64,000 nucleotides of DNA, from contig CM025849.1 in the NCBI GenBank assembly GCA_003952965.2, positions 33,768,341 through 33,832,340 on the forward strand, in the 5' to 3' direction. The position numbers and the translations under genes are program-made. Numbering within the stretch: position 1 is the stretch's first letter; each line of letters starts with the position of its first letter. Under the pieces are notes generated by a model, which saw only the letters and a list, made by a program, of their open reading frames with translations, was not told the origin of the DNA and made no database searches. Shown here piece by piece: positions 1 through 13,000 of the stretch. Origin of the DNA: Morella rubra. Lineage: Eukaryota; Streptophyta; Magnoliopsida; Fagales; Myricaceae.

Positions 1-1050
1 CTTCCGTTTATTAAATTTTGTTTGTTCGTATCTTATTTTTTGTGAGTGTTATCATATATGGTTCATCGCACGGCTTTCTAAATACATCGATTTTAAGTGC
101 TCAACTTGGTAGGGGACGGATTCATCATGTGTCAACAATTCGGTCACTGTGAATTTCAGAACTTTGGTCCTGAATGAACCACTTCTTTGATCTTTCTGCA
201 AGTGTTCACTTACATTGTCTCGTGTATATTTTGGATGTCCAGACCAAAAGCTTGAATCTGTTTGATGTTGTAAGAGATCTAGTCCTTTATTGGGTATTTT
301 CAATGGAAAATTCTAGCTGTTACGATTAATCCCAAAAACTTGCCAACCATTGTTGCGGATATCTCAAATAACTGATGTGAGGGGACGAAATTCAAAATGT
401 GGAGACTGATTACTTAAGGAGCTTCTGTGTAACCTACATCAGTTACAAGGAAAAAATATTGACACAGACACGAATGAATGACATAATGATGATAAATTCT
501 TTGAAATAACAAAGGAAGAAAAGAAAGAAGAGCTAGAGTATTTTTCAATTGAATAAGCTACATGCTTCAAAAGAACACCCAACCAGGCCTCTATTTCACG
601 AGGATCGATTTGTTATACAATTGTTGTGGGGTGAGAGAGCAACGTTGGAGGCCTACGGTTCAATTCCACTTTGAAGAGTTTGTCTGTTCTGTCAGTTTGA
701 ATGATTTTGTCCAGCTCACTCATTATGAATCCTCTCCCCCTTAGATTCCTTGTGTTAAGGAAATTTCTTTGCCCATTTACTAGTAGCATAACCTTATGGG
801 GCTAATTGGTTTACCAACATTGTTTAGTTTGTTTTTGAACTACGAACTAGCCTTGAGCAATCTCGAATGGTCCACCCATTCACTCCATCTTCTTGTAAAC
901 TGATGAACATCATGGATGCTCCTTTGCTCCACCAGTAGTTTCCACTTTGGATGAAGTTATTTCTACAGTATTATAAGGTGCTCATTAGATTCCCTGGGTG
1001 TGAACATTATTTTAGTATTTCTCATGGCACCCTCTGTTGGGCTTCTGCAG
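1..1050 (+). other. Intron of the PH-RhoGAP gene (first intron visible, 5' end outside window)
   Basis: No coding similarity is seen here. The stretch ends in a good acceptor (cttctgcag at 1042-1050) directly before the PH-domain exon. The missing N-terminal exon is not recognisable in this interval, so the intron begins left of the window. Confidence 0.6.
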
Positions 1051-4000
1051 GAATAGGCTGGAAGTATTGGAAGAAGCGGTGGTTTATCGTCACACGCACT
1101 TCTTTAGTTTTCTTCAAGAGTGATCCTGTTAGTACCAATCATTTCTTCTTTCTTTTGTTGCCAAGGGTGTTCATATGATTATTACTTTGTAGTTTTATTT
1201 CTTCTTCACTGTTCTATGAGATCAGAGAATGCCACATGTAGTTTCTTTCATGCTGATATCATTATCGGTTTCTACTGAATTCTGCATTTTTTGCGTTAGT
1301 GGAGAATGCTTCATAGCAAATGGCTTCCATTGCGTGAGTTGCAGTATCCTGTAAGCACATCAGGTTTTTGAATGCAGGTTGTGCCCAAAGCTGAACAGTT
1401 GAGAGTGTGTCTCCCATTTTTCTTGGATGTGTATCATTGAATTAATCTTGACAAATTAAAAGAATGCTTCTACATTTTTCCAACTAGAAAAAGGAAGACA
1501 TGCTTGAAGGGTTCTCTGCACTCAAACCCTAATTAGGATTCTTGCCTTCCCCCGCAGAGGACAAGACAAATAAAGATTTGTGTAAATCTTGGTGTTTGCA
1601 TACCAAAATTTTGGGATGGCTAAAATTTTTGATTATGAGAGTTGGTGAAAAAGTGAAGAGATGATGATTTGAATGAATTTTTTATGTTTATTGTAATGGA
1701 AGAGATGATTTGATTGAGAGAAAGATATTATTTTATAGTTATTTTATTAGACCAGAATTTTTGAAATGGCTAAAATTTTGGGATGCAAACACCACACTAG
1801 TTATAGAACAGAAAATCTGCTTTCTAATATAGTAAAAAGCCATAGTCTTGCGAATACCTCTTCTGTACAGGATGTTTGCTAGTACTTATGCCAGACGATC
1901 TGTTAGGAATCAGGTCTGGTAGCAAAGTGCGTGGTCTTAATGACTTTTCTCTGGACAGCAGTAATTTTTTTTTTTTTTTGAATTATTGTAAGCTGGTGCC
2001 TGCTGCCTATGGATGCCCTATTCAGAAAGGAGGGAACATACTATTTGCGCTTCCCTAGGTTCTGCAATGCAACTTGACTAGAAAGAAAAACTAAACATTT
2101 AAAGTTTCCTCTATATACTTCCTCTTTTGTTTCATATCTTTTCTGAAACTCACCATTTGAGGCTTAATTCCTGCATAAGAGGCTCCCCCTTGATTTTGTC
2201 GTTGCAAGGTTCAGATTCTCTCAATTTTCATGTGATGTGAAGCTCATTTTCTTTTCTGTGCCAAAAGGGATCCCTCTGCAGGTTTTAAATTGTGATATCA
2301 ACACTGCAATCCATTAATTACCAGTAGTTTGGCTGTCGAGTTGCAGATGTTCTTCCTCTAGTGTTGAGCACTTCTTTTCTTGACAGTCAAATTTTTTAAT
2401 TTTGTGTCTATGCGTGGAATCTCTTCCCTCCTCATCCAATGTGTCACAGTGGAGACAATCTAGATTTAGATGTCCTTTTTTTTTTTTTTTTCAAGCAGGG
2501 ACTGGTTTCGATTGTCCATAGTACTTTGTGAATGATTATTGAACCAATTTTCCTAATTGGTGTGAGCATAAATTTATAAAACATAGATCATTTTAAGCAT
2601 GAAAGATGTTTCTGTTAAAGGGTAATGAGATGATTTGTTTGAGGGTACGATTGTCTTTGGTTCATATGGTGTTTCCATCTTGTGCAATGTTAGGGAATCA
2701 GCAAGGGATGCGTTGATCCTCTCTACCATACGTATTAAATTTGGGGTACTAGATAAATGAAAGACAGTCCTTGTTTTTTTCTTGTTATTGTCATGTAGAG
2801 TGCACTCCCTCAAAGAGGCGGTGAAGTGAACCTCACTTTGGGAGGCATCGACTTGAACAATTCTGGGAGGTATGCCCGGTCACTGCAATTTCCTTGAAGT
2901 AGTGTTCGTAGCCAGATGGCTTATACTAAGACTGTTAATCTTGCAGTGTTGTGGTTAGAGAAGATAAAAAGCTGTTGACTGTATTGTTTCCAGATGGACG
3001 TCATGGCCGAGCATTTACCCTAAAGGTGCTTCATTTACTAGTGTATTATCAGTATTTGTTTCTTCTATAGTGATGTGGAAGATTATGCATATCATTGCTT
3101 CTCATTTTCCTGTAAACATGTTAGTTTCTATGGCTTTGCTTGTTATGTGTGTTTTCCTTCTGATGCCAGGCTGAGACCTCTGAGGACTTGTATGAGTGGA
3201 AGACGGCCCTAGAACATGCCCTTGCTCAAGCGCCAAGTGCTACCCTTGTTATGGAACACAATGGGATTTTCCGGAGTGATGCAACTGATACGATTGACGG
3301 GTCTTTCCATCAATGTTTGTACTTCTTTATCATTCGATGTTCACACTTTGGTTAATGATCTCTATTCAATTATAGGTTGATCTGTTAGTTTGTGACTGTG
3401 TGTGCACGTGTTTATCATCTAGGGAGGGATAAGCGTCCTGTTAAATCCTTGGTTGTTGGAAGACCAATTTTGCTTGCACTTGAAGACATTGATGGAGGTC
3501 CATCCTTTCTTGAGAAGGCTCTTCGTTTCCTTGAGAAGTTTGGTAAGTGGTGTCATCAAATTATGATTGCTTTGTTTTCTAAACTGCTCTACACTTGTGG
3601 TGCTTTTCCTTTAAGTCGTGTTTTATTCTGTAGTTTTGAAGTGAAGCCTTTTCTGTTTGTACTGATCAAAACAGATAGCCATTGATAGACTTTCTCCTCT
3701 TTTCCAAGTTGCATGGTTGAGGAACATGTTTCCTTTTAGTTCTTTCTGTGAATATTTTATTTCATGTTATATGACATCTATAATGGGTGTATCTAGTGAA
3801 TTTTTGGATCAGAATATTTCTTGCTATTAGAAAGGAGGTCCTTTACATCTGTTCCTTGTAGCCAATTGGTCTGGTATCTGGGTTTCTTGATAGGCCTGTC
3901 CTTAGTCCACTTTCTCTTCCACTGGAGTGAAAAGCTGATGATTTTTGACTGGAATCTGTCATCCTGTACATGATTTTAGTATCTAAGACCTGCTTTAGGA

Positions 4001-7000
4001 CTGGAAATGGGGTGCATTAACTTGTTACCTGTCCTGTTCTATCACTATTTTGGTCAGTTAGGAATTTGCACCAGTTTTTAACCTGATTTAGGTTCAGGCC
4101 TCTTGTATTTGGTATTCATTGTTAGCCAAGAAACTAACTTGTGCACATACTCTGTCCTTCTAGATATTTTTGAGATGAATAGTCCTAGTTTGAGGTGGGT
4201 TGTGAAAAATGCAAGTTACGTTCGTCTCCATCATGCTGCTAAATTAATTTCGTTGTACCTTAGGATCCTGCATACTATTCCAATTACAAAGTTTCATTCT
4301 ATGTCACCAATTTTGTATTCCCATAATTTTTCTTCTGTTCAAGATGATCCGGTCTTCAAAGAGATCTAGGGAGGCCCTGAAAGAAACCTAGCAGAAGATG
4401 TCAAAAGTCAGGAATTGGTTCAGTTCCAAGATGGCTTGACCCTCCTAAAATGAACCTGCATGTTATAAAAATACAATGGAATAGTGTAAGTTAGAAATGG
4501 TTGGGAGGTGTTGAAATGTCTTTCTAGTTTTCTTGGTTCTGAATTTTTCAATGTTAATAGCTGGTCTCCTGATTGTAGTGTGGCTACGTGTATGGGATTT
4601 TGTTTTGTTATAATGTTTTGGTCAGTCTAGTTTCCATGATGTAGTGCAGTTATTGGAGAAGAACTTTTTAGTCTAGTTGATTTTTATCTGCTTTGACTTT
4701 CATTTGTGGTTTCACCCTATGTAGTGGTAGTCTGGTCTAACGGTTTATCATTGCTTCTACTTATAAAAAAAAAATGGTTTATCATTGCTTCTCCATTCAT
4801 CTTTTGTCTCTAAGATCAAAATTTTTGTTGTGGTTTGACTGTGTTGTTGGTATGTCGATCTAAAGCTGCTTGCTCATGTTTTGGGGTGGAAAAAGAGGGG
4901 AAAAACAGAACAAAACAAAAGCATGGGAAGATGGTTGATGCTGTGAACAACTAATGACTCAACGTAGTTCTCCTGAAATGCTATATAGCTGTAGTTTAAA
5001 ATCTGGTTGATTGAGGTTAATGTCAACTGGATGATACTAGATAACTAACTGAGCTACACCAAGCAAACATCAGCAAAGAGTTGCCATAACTATTTTGCTG
5101 ATTTGATGTTATGGAAGTTTATGAGAATGTTTAAGTGGTCAGCAGTGCAAATTGTTATATGAAACAATAATGGAAAATCCAATTGCGAAATTCAACTGTG
5201 TGTTGGGCGGGGGGGGGGGAATAAGGTGAAATGCATGAATAATGTTTCCCTCCCACTACTTATCAAAAAAAAAAAAAATGTTTCCCTCGCACTCCATAGT
5301 ATGCCTTCTGCTTATCGACCTTGTTTTCATCCACAGGAACTAAAGTTGAAGGCATTTTGCGACAATCTGCAGATGTTGAGGAGGTAGACCGCAGGGTTCA
5401 AGAGTATGAGCAGGGTATTTTCCTTTTACAAATACTTGTATTGTTCCAGGTTGATTTTTACATATTTGATTCTAGCTTAGGTGGAATTTTATTTGTTGTT
5501 GAGCCGTTATTACTGGTTTGTTGCCTTTCAAACTACAGTTACCCTTCTTTACTTTTTGTTATTGTTTTTAGGCAAGACTGAATTTGGTCCTGATGAGGAT
5601 GCTCATGTTGTTGGTGACTGCATTAAGGTAATTGTTGTTTGTACCTACTTAGCTTCCATGACCCATGAATACATTGGATTCAATTTCAGCAAAGCTGTTT
5701 GATCTGCAGCATGTTCTTAGGGAGCTACCCTCGTCTCCAGTTCCAGCATCCTGCTGCACTGCATTGCTGGAGGCTTACAGTAAGTCAGTTTTTTTTTTTT
5801 CAAAATCTTCACTATCTAATGATCTGATAGTTATTTGTTTTTGATAGTCTCTGTAGCAATTTTTTTGGGGGATGTGGGTGGTGAAAGCATATTAGTCATG
5901 GCATAAAAAATTGAAAAGAAAATGCAGAATCAATTGCTTCAGAAGGAGGATAGGCTTCTTCTTTTTTTTTTTTAATAAATAAGTTAGAATTCTATTGAAA
6001 AAGAAAGAGTGTTAGCAGTACAAAAGTCAACCTGACTATAGCTAAAAATTTTCACCATTCATATATTCAAAGGTCTGGCTGCTGTTGTGTTCTTGGACAG
6101 AAAAACAAAGAACATGTCCCAAACAGCTTAATTTTCATAACAAAACTTAAAAATTCCTTTATAAAATTGAAAAATAACTGCAAAAGTATGACAGTGTTAC
6201 CAGGGGTGGTGACCTCCTCTGCCAGGAGTGGCCTGGGGCCGAGATCACCACCCCTGCCCGAAAGAGGAGTTCTCCCCCACCAGCGTGGTGGTGGAGAGCT
6301 CCATCCCGTGGGAAGAACTCTCGACTGCTCTGGGGTGGAGAAGTTCTCAACTGTGATCTCCACCACTGTTCAGGGGAAAACTCTCTGCCACACTGGATGG
6401 AGGAGTTCTCCGTGCAGAGTGCAGTTATCCACCCTGTGTGGTTGTGGCCCAAGCAGGTAGAGGCTGCCTAGGGGTGCCCTTTTTTTTTTTTTTTTTTCAA
6501 GAATAAGATATGTTTATGGGTGAGACGGTAGTAACAACAAAAAACACATCAAAAACTCTTCCAAGCACACTGTAAGATTTGTGCTGATTACTGGCCTGGA
6601 TAATTGAGAGCTAGAAAGGACTTAAGTTCCACCCCTCTTCTTGTCAATTTTTTGCATGTGGAATCCTTTCTGTGCTTTTCTGCATCACTGTTCATCTTGT
6701 TTTGAGATTGGTATGTTGGAGAGCTTGGATCCTTCCCATTCTTGTGTTCTTTTTCTTTTACTTCAATTGAATAGTGTCTGCTAAGTTTTTCTGCCAACAT
6801 AAACTGATCATACTCACAATAAAGTTGCACCTTCATTGACTGACCCTTATGTTTATGTCTTAGAAGTCATCATAATATTAGTTTCTTTTTTATGGAATGC
6901 TAAAACCCTTTGTGTTCAGTCAACAGGATAAGTGCACTTAATATATTGTAGAGTGAATATGGATAATGTTAAGTTAATTGGTTTAATTGATATTATTCAA

Positions 7001-10000
7001 TTTCCTTATGCTGTTATTTTGTAATGAAAATTGGGTGCATAAAATTATCAGCTTGCATCATTTGGGTGGTTGGAGTCATACTTGTATATTTAATGTAACT
7101 CTATTGCTTGTTTTGTTATGGGATAAGAAATTGATCGAAAAGAAGCTCGTATAAATGCTATGCGCTCAGCAATAGTGGAGACATTTCCTGAACCAAACAG
7201 ACGTCTATTGCAAAGGTAATCTCTTCGTTCTCTTGCATGATTTATTTTTGTCCTCAATTCCCCACCTGCATGTTTTGCACTGTCAATCTTTGCTGTGTTC
7301 TAATCCTAGCTTTCTATTTAAAGAGGTATAGTTTTTATAGCACTTGCATCTGACTTCCTAATCTTAGCTTCTTTGTAATGTTAATGAGTGAGATGAAATA
7401 TGTGTTTATCAAAAGCACCGGGTGCATGTTACAAATAAAAGGGACATGTTTATCAGAAGATGATTTATGTTAGAGATATAGCTTGGACAACTATTCATGT
7501 AAGCCTTTGGCCGCTACTCGATCTTCAAGAAGGTGGAAATTCTTGTGTTCTGTATGGATATGTCTCTGCAGCTTGGATGAGGTTATGTGTCCAACTGTTG
7601 GACTGATATGCTTTCACAGATTTTCCAGAGCCCTGACCTAGTTGTGTCAGCATGACTTTGGAACAGTGATGTGATGACTTTGGAACGTGATGTGAAGGTT
7701 ACGAGGAGCATGGTAACCTTTACAGAATTCACTTCCCATTATGGAAGAAAGTCTGCACCAATGTCCTTTAGGAGTGTTTTTCCTTCTTATTTGACTTTCC
7801 TAAATAGAATGGACATCTTATCTATAGTCCCTTAAAACTGACCCAACACAAAAGAAAGAATCATCCAACTATGTCCTTTTTTTCTGATCCATGAATTTAG
7901 CAGTGAAAAGGAAATGGAAATTAGATTGTTGAGCAACTTACAAATATTTAACCGTCCAATAGCCTCAGAAGGTTCCATTAAAGTCACATACTACTTTAGA
8001 AAGGCTGCCTAGCTAAACTGGCTGGCATGATTGGGGAAGAAGCAAGCCTCTTCTAATATGAGACCACTGGACTTTGGAACATTTAAGGAAGATGGATTGT
8101 GGATTTTTTCTGGATTGGTATGTATGCCATAGTTTTCGTAAACGATGCACATGTTTCTTGCTTTGTTGGTGATTAGTACAAGCATGAAATAGTTGCCACT
8201 TTTACTTGTCACAATGGGAGGAAACCAGCAGATGGTTATCTTATTGCAAAGATAATTATTCTTTGTGAGCTAATGATGGACCAATTTCCTGTATTTTGCT
8301 CACGATATAAATAATGAGGAGAAACAAGACCAGACTCTTTTGTTGAATGTCCATTGCCTATATCTATATGGAGAATATTCAACCTAAAAATTGGATTCAG
8401 TAGAAGTTGAAGAAGAAAGGAAGTAAATCATTGCATAGGTGATAACCTGTAACGGATGTGGAATCACAAGTGCATTTGATGATGAATATATTAAACAAGT
8501 ACCTATTCCTCTGGCAACGATGTTATGAGAGGCTGAACCGTCTAAATCTTATGGGGCTTAGAGGTTCTAGGAAAGACCCTAAATATGAATTATTCATTAA
8601 ACAAATATACATTATGTGGCATTTCTAAGTTGATGCAAGTATATGATAATATCTAAATGTCTTTTAGCTGAGGCTTATTTAACAAAATTTCTCAAGTTTA
8701 GACTTCAGTTACTGTTTTGAAGATACAGTCAGGATTACCTTCTTGCTGTTTATGTGCTTTGCCTTACAGTTAAGATTAACGTAGACCTACTATCCATGGT
8801 TCAAATAGTGACTTCTCAAGATAATCTGTATTTTACCCATTAAGATGTTAAGCATATAGTACAAAATGGTTCATTGATGCTCACATTTCATTAGTGAATG
8901 TGGGGTGATGGGCACTGATAGAAGTTGTCGTATGTAGTCTATACATGGGCTGTACTGAGGGAGATTAAAATGATGAATACATTTGTGCTTGATGGCATTC
9001 ATATTTTTGAGTTTTGTAATATAGATATGCTTGATGTATACATATTTTGTGTGTAAAGATCGTAGGAATTCTGCAATGAAGTTTGTTGCGGACGCTATAA
9101 TTCCTTTCAATAGTAGTTGACTTCATATTCTTGTTGCACAGAATTCTGAAGATGATGCATATTATTTCTTCTCATGCTCATGATAACCGGATGACTCCAT
9201 CTGCTGTTGCCGCTTGCATGGCACCTTTGCTCCTACGCCCTCTATTAGCTGGTGAGTGTGAGTTGGAGGACGACTTTGATATGAATGGTGATAACTCGGC
9301 CCAGCTTCTTGCTGCTGCAAATGCTGCTAATAATGCTCAAGCAATTATCACAACTCTCTTGGAGGAGTATGATAGCATCTTTGACGTAAGATACTCTCCA
9401 TCCCTCAGTCTTTGTGTTAAAAAGAGTCATGGTATGGTACAAGTATTTTCTGTCATTCTGTGTTTACCTATTTCAAAGGTAAACCTTGGGTTTATGATTT
9501 TCCTCATTGAAGATGAAGTTACATGGACTCAGCAATGTAGCCTCAGTTATCGGCATTACCTGTTCCTATGTGTTGGTGTCCTTCTTTGTTTTCCCTTTCG
9601 TTTCAGGATCATCTCTGTTCTAGGCAGGGAAGCAAGCTTGTCCGGAATTCTGGCAAAATGCAGAAGCGTACTCAATAATCATACTGGTGTTATGTTGTCT
9701 CAACTTGAATACCAATTACCATGAGCTAGACTGCTGAGTCCATTTAACACAGTCTAGGATGAAGAGAATTCTGATCTTAGCTTTCAAGATTGAGTCTGGC
9801 TTTGTCAATATTTCCTTTCTCAAGCAGATGCTCTATTTTTCCATGGTTAATGTTGCAACCTGTTGTTTCAGGATGAAAATCTTAATAGATGCTCCATTTC
9901 AGCTGATTCTCGGATTGAAAACAGTGGGACAGAAGACTCGACTGATGATGAAAATCTAGATATGAAAGACAATGGTTACCATGATGCTGAAAATGAAGTT

Positions 10001-13000
10001 GATCCAGAAACAGATGATGATCCTGAACGTGTGCACAGTGGAAAATTGAGTGAAAGTAGTGGTTATGCCGGTAGTGATCTTTATGATTATAAGGTTCTCC
10101 CTCTCTCTTGCCTCCCCTCTTTCTAAACACATACATGCAGATGAAAACACAAAGCGCTCTTAGAAGCAGAGATTATGAAATATATTCATGCATATAGATA
10201 TGTATGTATGTATCTGCATTGCAGTATATCTTAAGTTTGGTTTTTAAAGTAGTACTAAGTAATGGTACAGCTATATAAAGTGATCATTATTTGTGAGTTT
10301 GACAATTTATACGATGAAAACAAATCATAATATTCACGCAACATACACATGCACGTGTGTTTGTATGTGGAGACACATCAGGATTTTGTTGATTGTAAAA
10401 TAGTTGCTTGAGGGTTAATTTTGTTTGGTACACATTAACAGGCATTTGGGGGTGATGATTCAGATGTTGGATCCCCTAGTAGGAAGAACCATGTTTCAGC
10501 TGAGAATTCAAATTTATGTGTTGATCAGCAGCAAATGAGGGATCCCAGTGGTGAACTATCTGTGGAACGAGGTAAGCAGAAGAAAGTCAATGACAAAACA
10601 ATTGAGGTGGATGCTTCAAGTGTGTCACCCGCTGGTGATTCTTACCGATCTGTTGGGGAGATTCTTTCTTCAATGGATTCAGTGCATACTTCACCTATGC
10701 CTGGACTTGAATCGGGTCCTGGAAAGCCGATGGGTAAAGTTCCAGGATCCAACTTCAATTCAAAGCGTTCAGCATTCTGGGGAAGGAGCAATGTGAGTTG
10801 TTATTTGTTGATGTGTCTTTAATTTTGATTTAACTGTCAGAAACTCTCATTTAGAAGCAGCAGTTTATATCATTTATCAGCTTGAGAAAGGTGATTTTTG
10901 AGGTTCTTAGATATGTTCAATCTACTAAATTGACACCAATCCCTTAACATATTTTCTTCTTTACAAAAGATGAGAAAATGTTTCAAGAACAAGAACACTG
11001 CTTTTCAACAGTAAGTGGCATTCAAGACCTCATAAGTGCTTGTCTTTGATGCTGTTACTATCTCTATGTCTAGTAGCATTCTTTTTTGCTTTGCTCACTC
11101 CCACCACTTCTACTACTGCTGCTGTTGCAGCAGTTATTGCTACTGCTATGTTGCTTTTGCTGCTACCAGTATCAACAATGATTTCAGAATAGTTTTAAAG
11201 ATTACGAGTTCTGGTCGAGGTTTTGTGGTGTTTATGTACCAGTGCTGTCTGACCTATTTAAAAGTGTCCTTCCAAGTGGCAAATTAAATTTCATGACCTA
11301 GTGTTTGGGCAGATAGGCGCATGCTTTATTTTGACAGAGGCAAGAAACAAACAGGAGATGTTCTATTCTATTTTCTGCAGTTATGTATCTTCAAGTTCAA
11401 TTCAGGCATCTGAATATCTTTGTTGATTTTTATACAGGCCAGGAAGACACCCTCAATGGAATCTGTAGAGTCTTCTGGAGAAGAAGAGTGAGATACTTAA
11501 CATATGCATTGCACGTTGCTTTATAATATTTATTATTACCAGCTTTAGTATCTTTGACCTGTCTCTGAAAACCCCATAATCAGTGTTTGTCAAGTTTGAA
11601 GCTTTCTGACTTATCCTCAAAACGATGAAAAATAAAATAAGAAGAATACATATCCTTGTTTGGGTTTTTGTTCATGCTCAGATTCTCCTGTTCAGGTAGT
11701 ATTAGGGAGTATTTTATAAGTTTGTGTGGGTTTGAAGTAGCCAAAGAAATTGCATATCTATGGGGGAATGGATTTGATAATTCAGGTCATGTGAATTAAT
11801 TAAAGCATCAAGCACTGTATCTTTTTGGTTTGAACAGTGCTTTGATACTGAGGTTTATATTGCACACAATACATACATTTGATGACTTCAGCTTAGAACT
11901 TTAGCTTTTGTTGGTGGCAACCTTTTTTTTTTTTTTTTTTGATAAGTAAGTTAAATCTTTATTGAAGAAAAAGAGAGTTGACAGTACAAGAGACTATACT
12001 AACAACAACTAGAGCATACAAGCTAAAAAACTTAAGAAAATCTGGAAAACCCACAAAAGGACACCCTAAACCAAATTAGCCCACAGAAAAAAGAAATGCA
12101 ACATAGATCCCCCCCCCCAAATCTATCCAAAGACGGTTGGTTGCAACCTTTATATTGCACATAACCCCGGGACACACTTTTTTTATTCGGTTTTTTTTTA
12201 GAGTAATGTGGACAATCATTGACTTCTAGTTTCAAGTTTGGCATCTTTGAAAACAAGTTGGCTACCACCCCCAAGGGCGATAGCTCAGTGGTTAGGAGGG
12301 ACATCCTTTTTGGGGCTTGACGTACCAAGTTCGAGTCTCAAGCGTGTGGGATGGATTTTCCTGCTGCTGGGCGAGTTCTTGACTTATCTACTCCCTGGGT
12401 TGTGGGGTCGGTCCAATGGGCCGTGGTTTGTACTTCAGGATTGGGCCAAATGGGTCTGGCTTTGGGGGATTTCCACATTATCAAAAAAAAAAAAAAAAAA
12501 AAAAACAAGTTGGCTACCATCTAGTGGGATTTAAGGCTAGATGTTCATAGATATGGAGTCGAAGAACAAGGTTTTGGATGGCTTGACAGTCAACTAGTGG
12601 TGGCATTTTCAAAATTTGTGTTGATGTAATGAAACCTTGCTTTATTTGACTAAATATAGATGCGTTAAACACTCTCTGGATTTTGGTATACCATGAAGAT
12701 ATAAACAATTAGATATTAGACAAATAGGTAAGTCTTATACCATTTATATTCTATTGTCCTTGTTTTATAGTTTGAAAATTTTCTTGCATGGGCGTGTTTG
12801 TTTGTTTGTTCTTTCATTTTTCCTGAGCTTCAGCTGCTCTCTGAAAAAGGATAGGTTTTTTTTAAAAAAAAAAAAAATTTGTTACTACCCAAGTAACCCC
12901 ATCTATGCAAAAAATTGATTTGATTTATTTTGTGTAGGCTTGCTATTCAAAGACTTGAGATTGCCAAAAATGAGTTGCAACACAGGATCGCAAAGGAGGT

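Noticed and set aside
6588-6836. Minus-strand ORF of 82 codons after a T-tract, resembling a processed pseudogene
   Set aside because: No recognisable family, no target duplication found, and it sits within an intron of the opposite-strand gene. Left as unsupported.
9131-9724. 197-codon plus-strand ORF
   Set aside because: Only 9142-9385 is a real exon of the PH-RhoGAP gene. The rest is intron read-through.
12268-12345. Possible functional tRNA gene
   Set aside because: It has A and B boxes but no cloverleaf acceptor pairing. It continues into a poly(A)-tailed body with target duplications, so it is a SINE.
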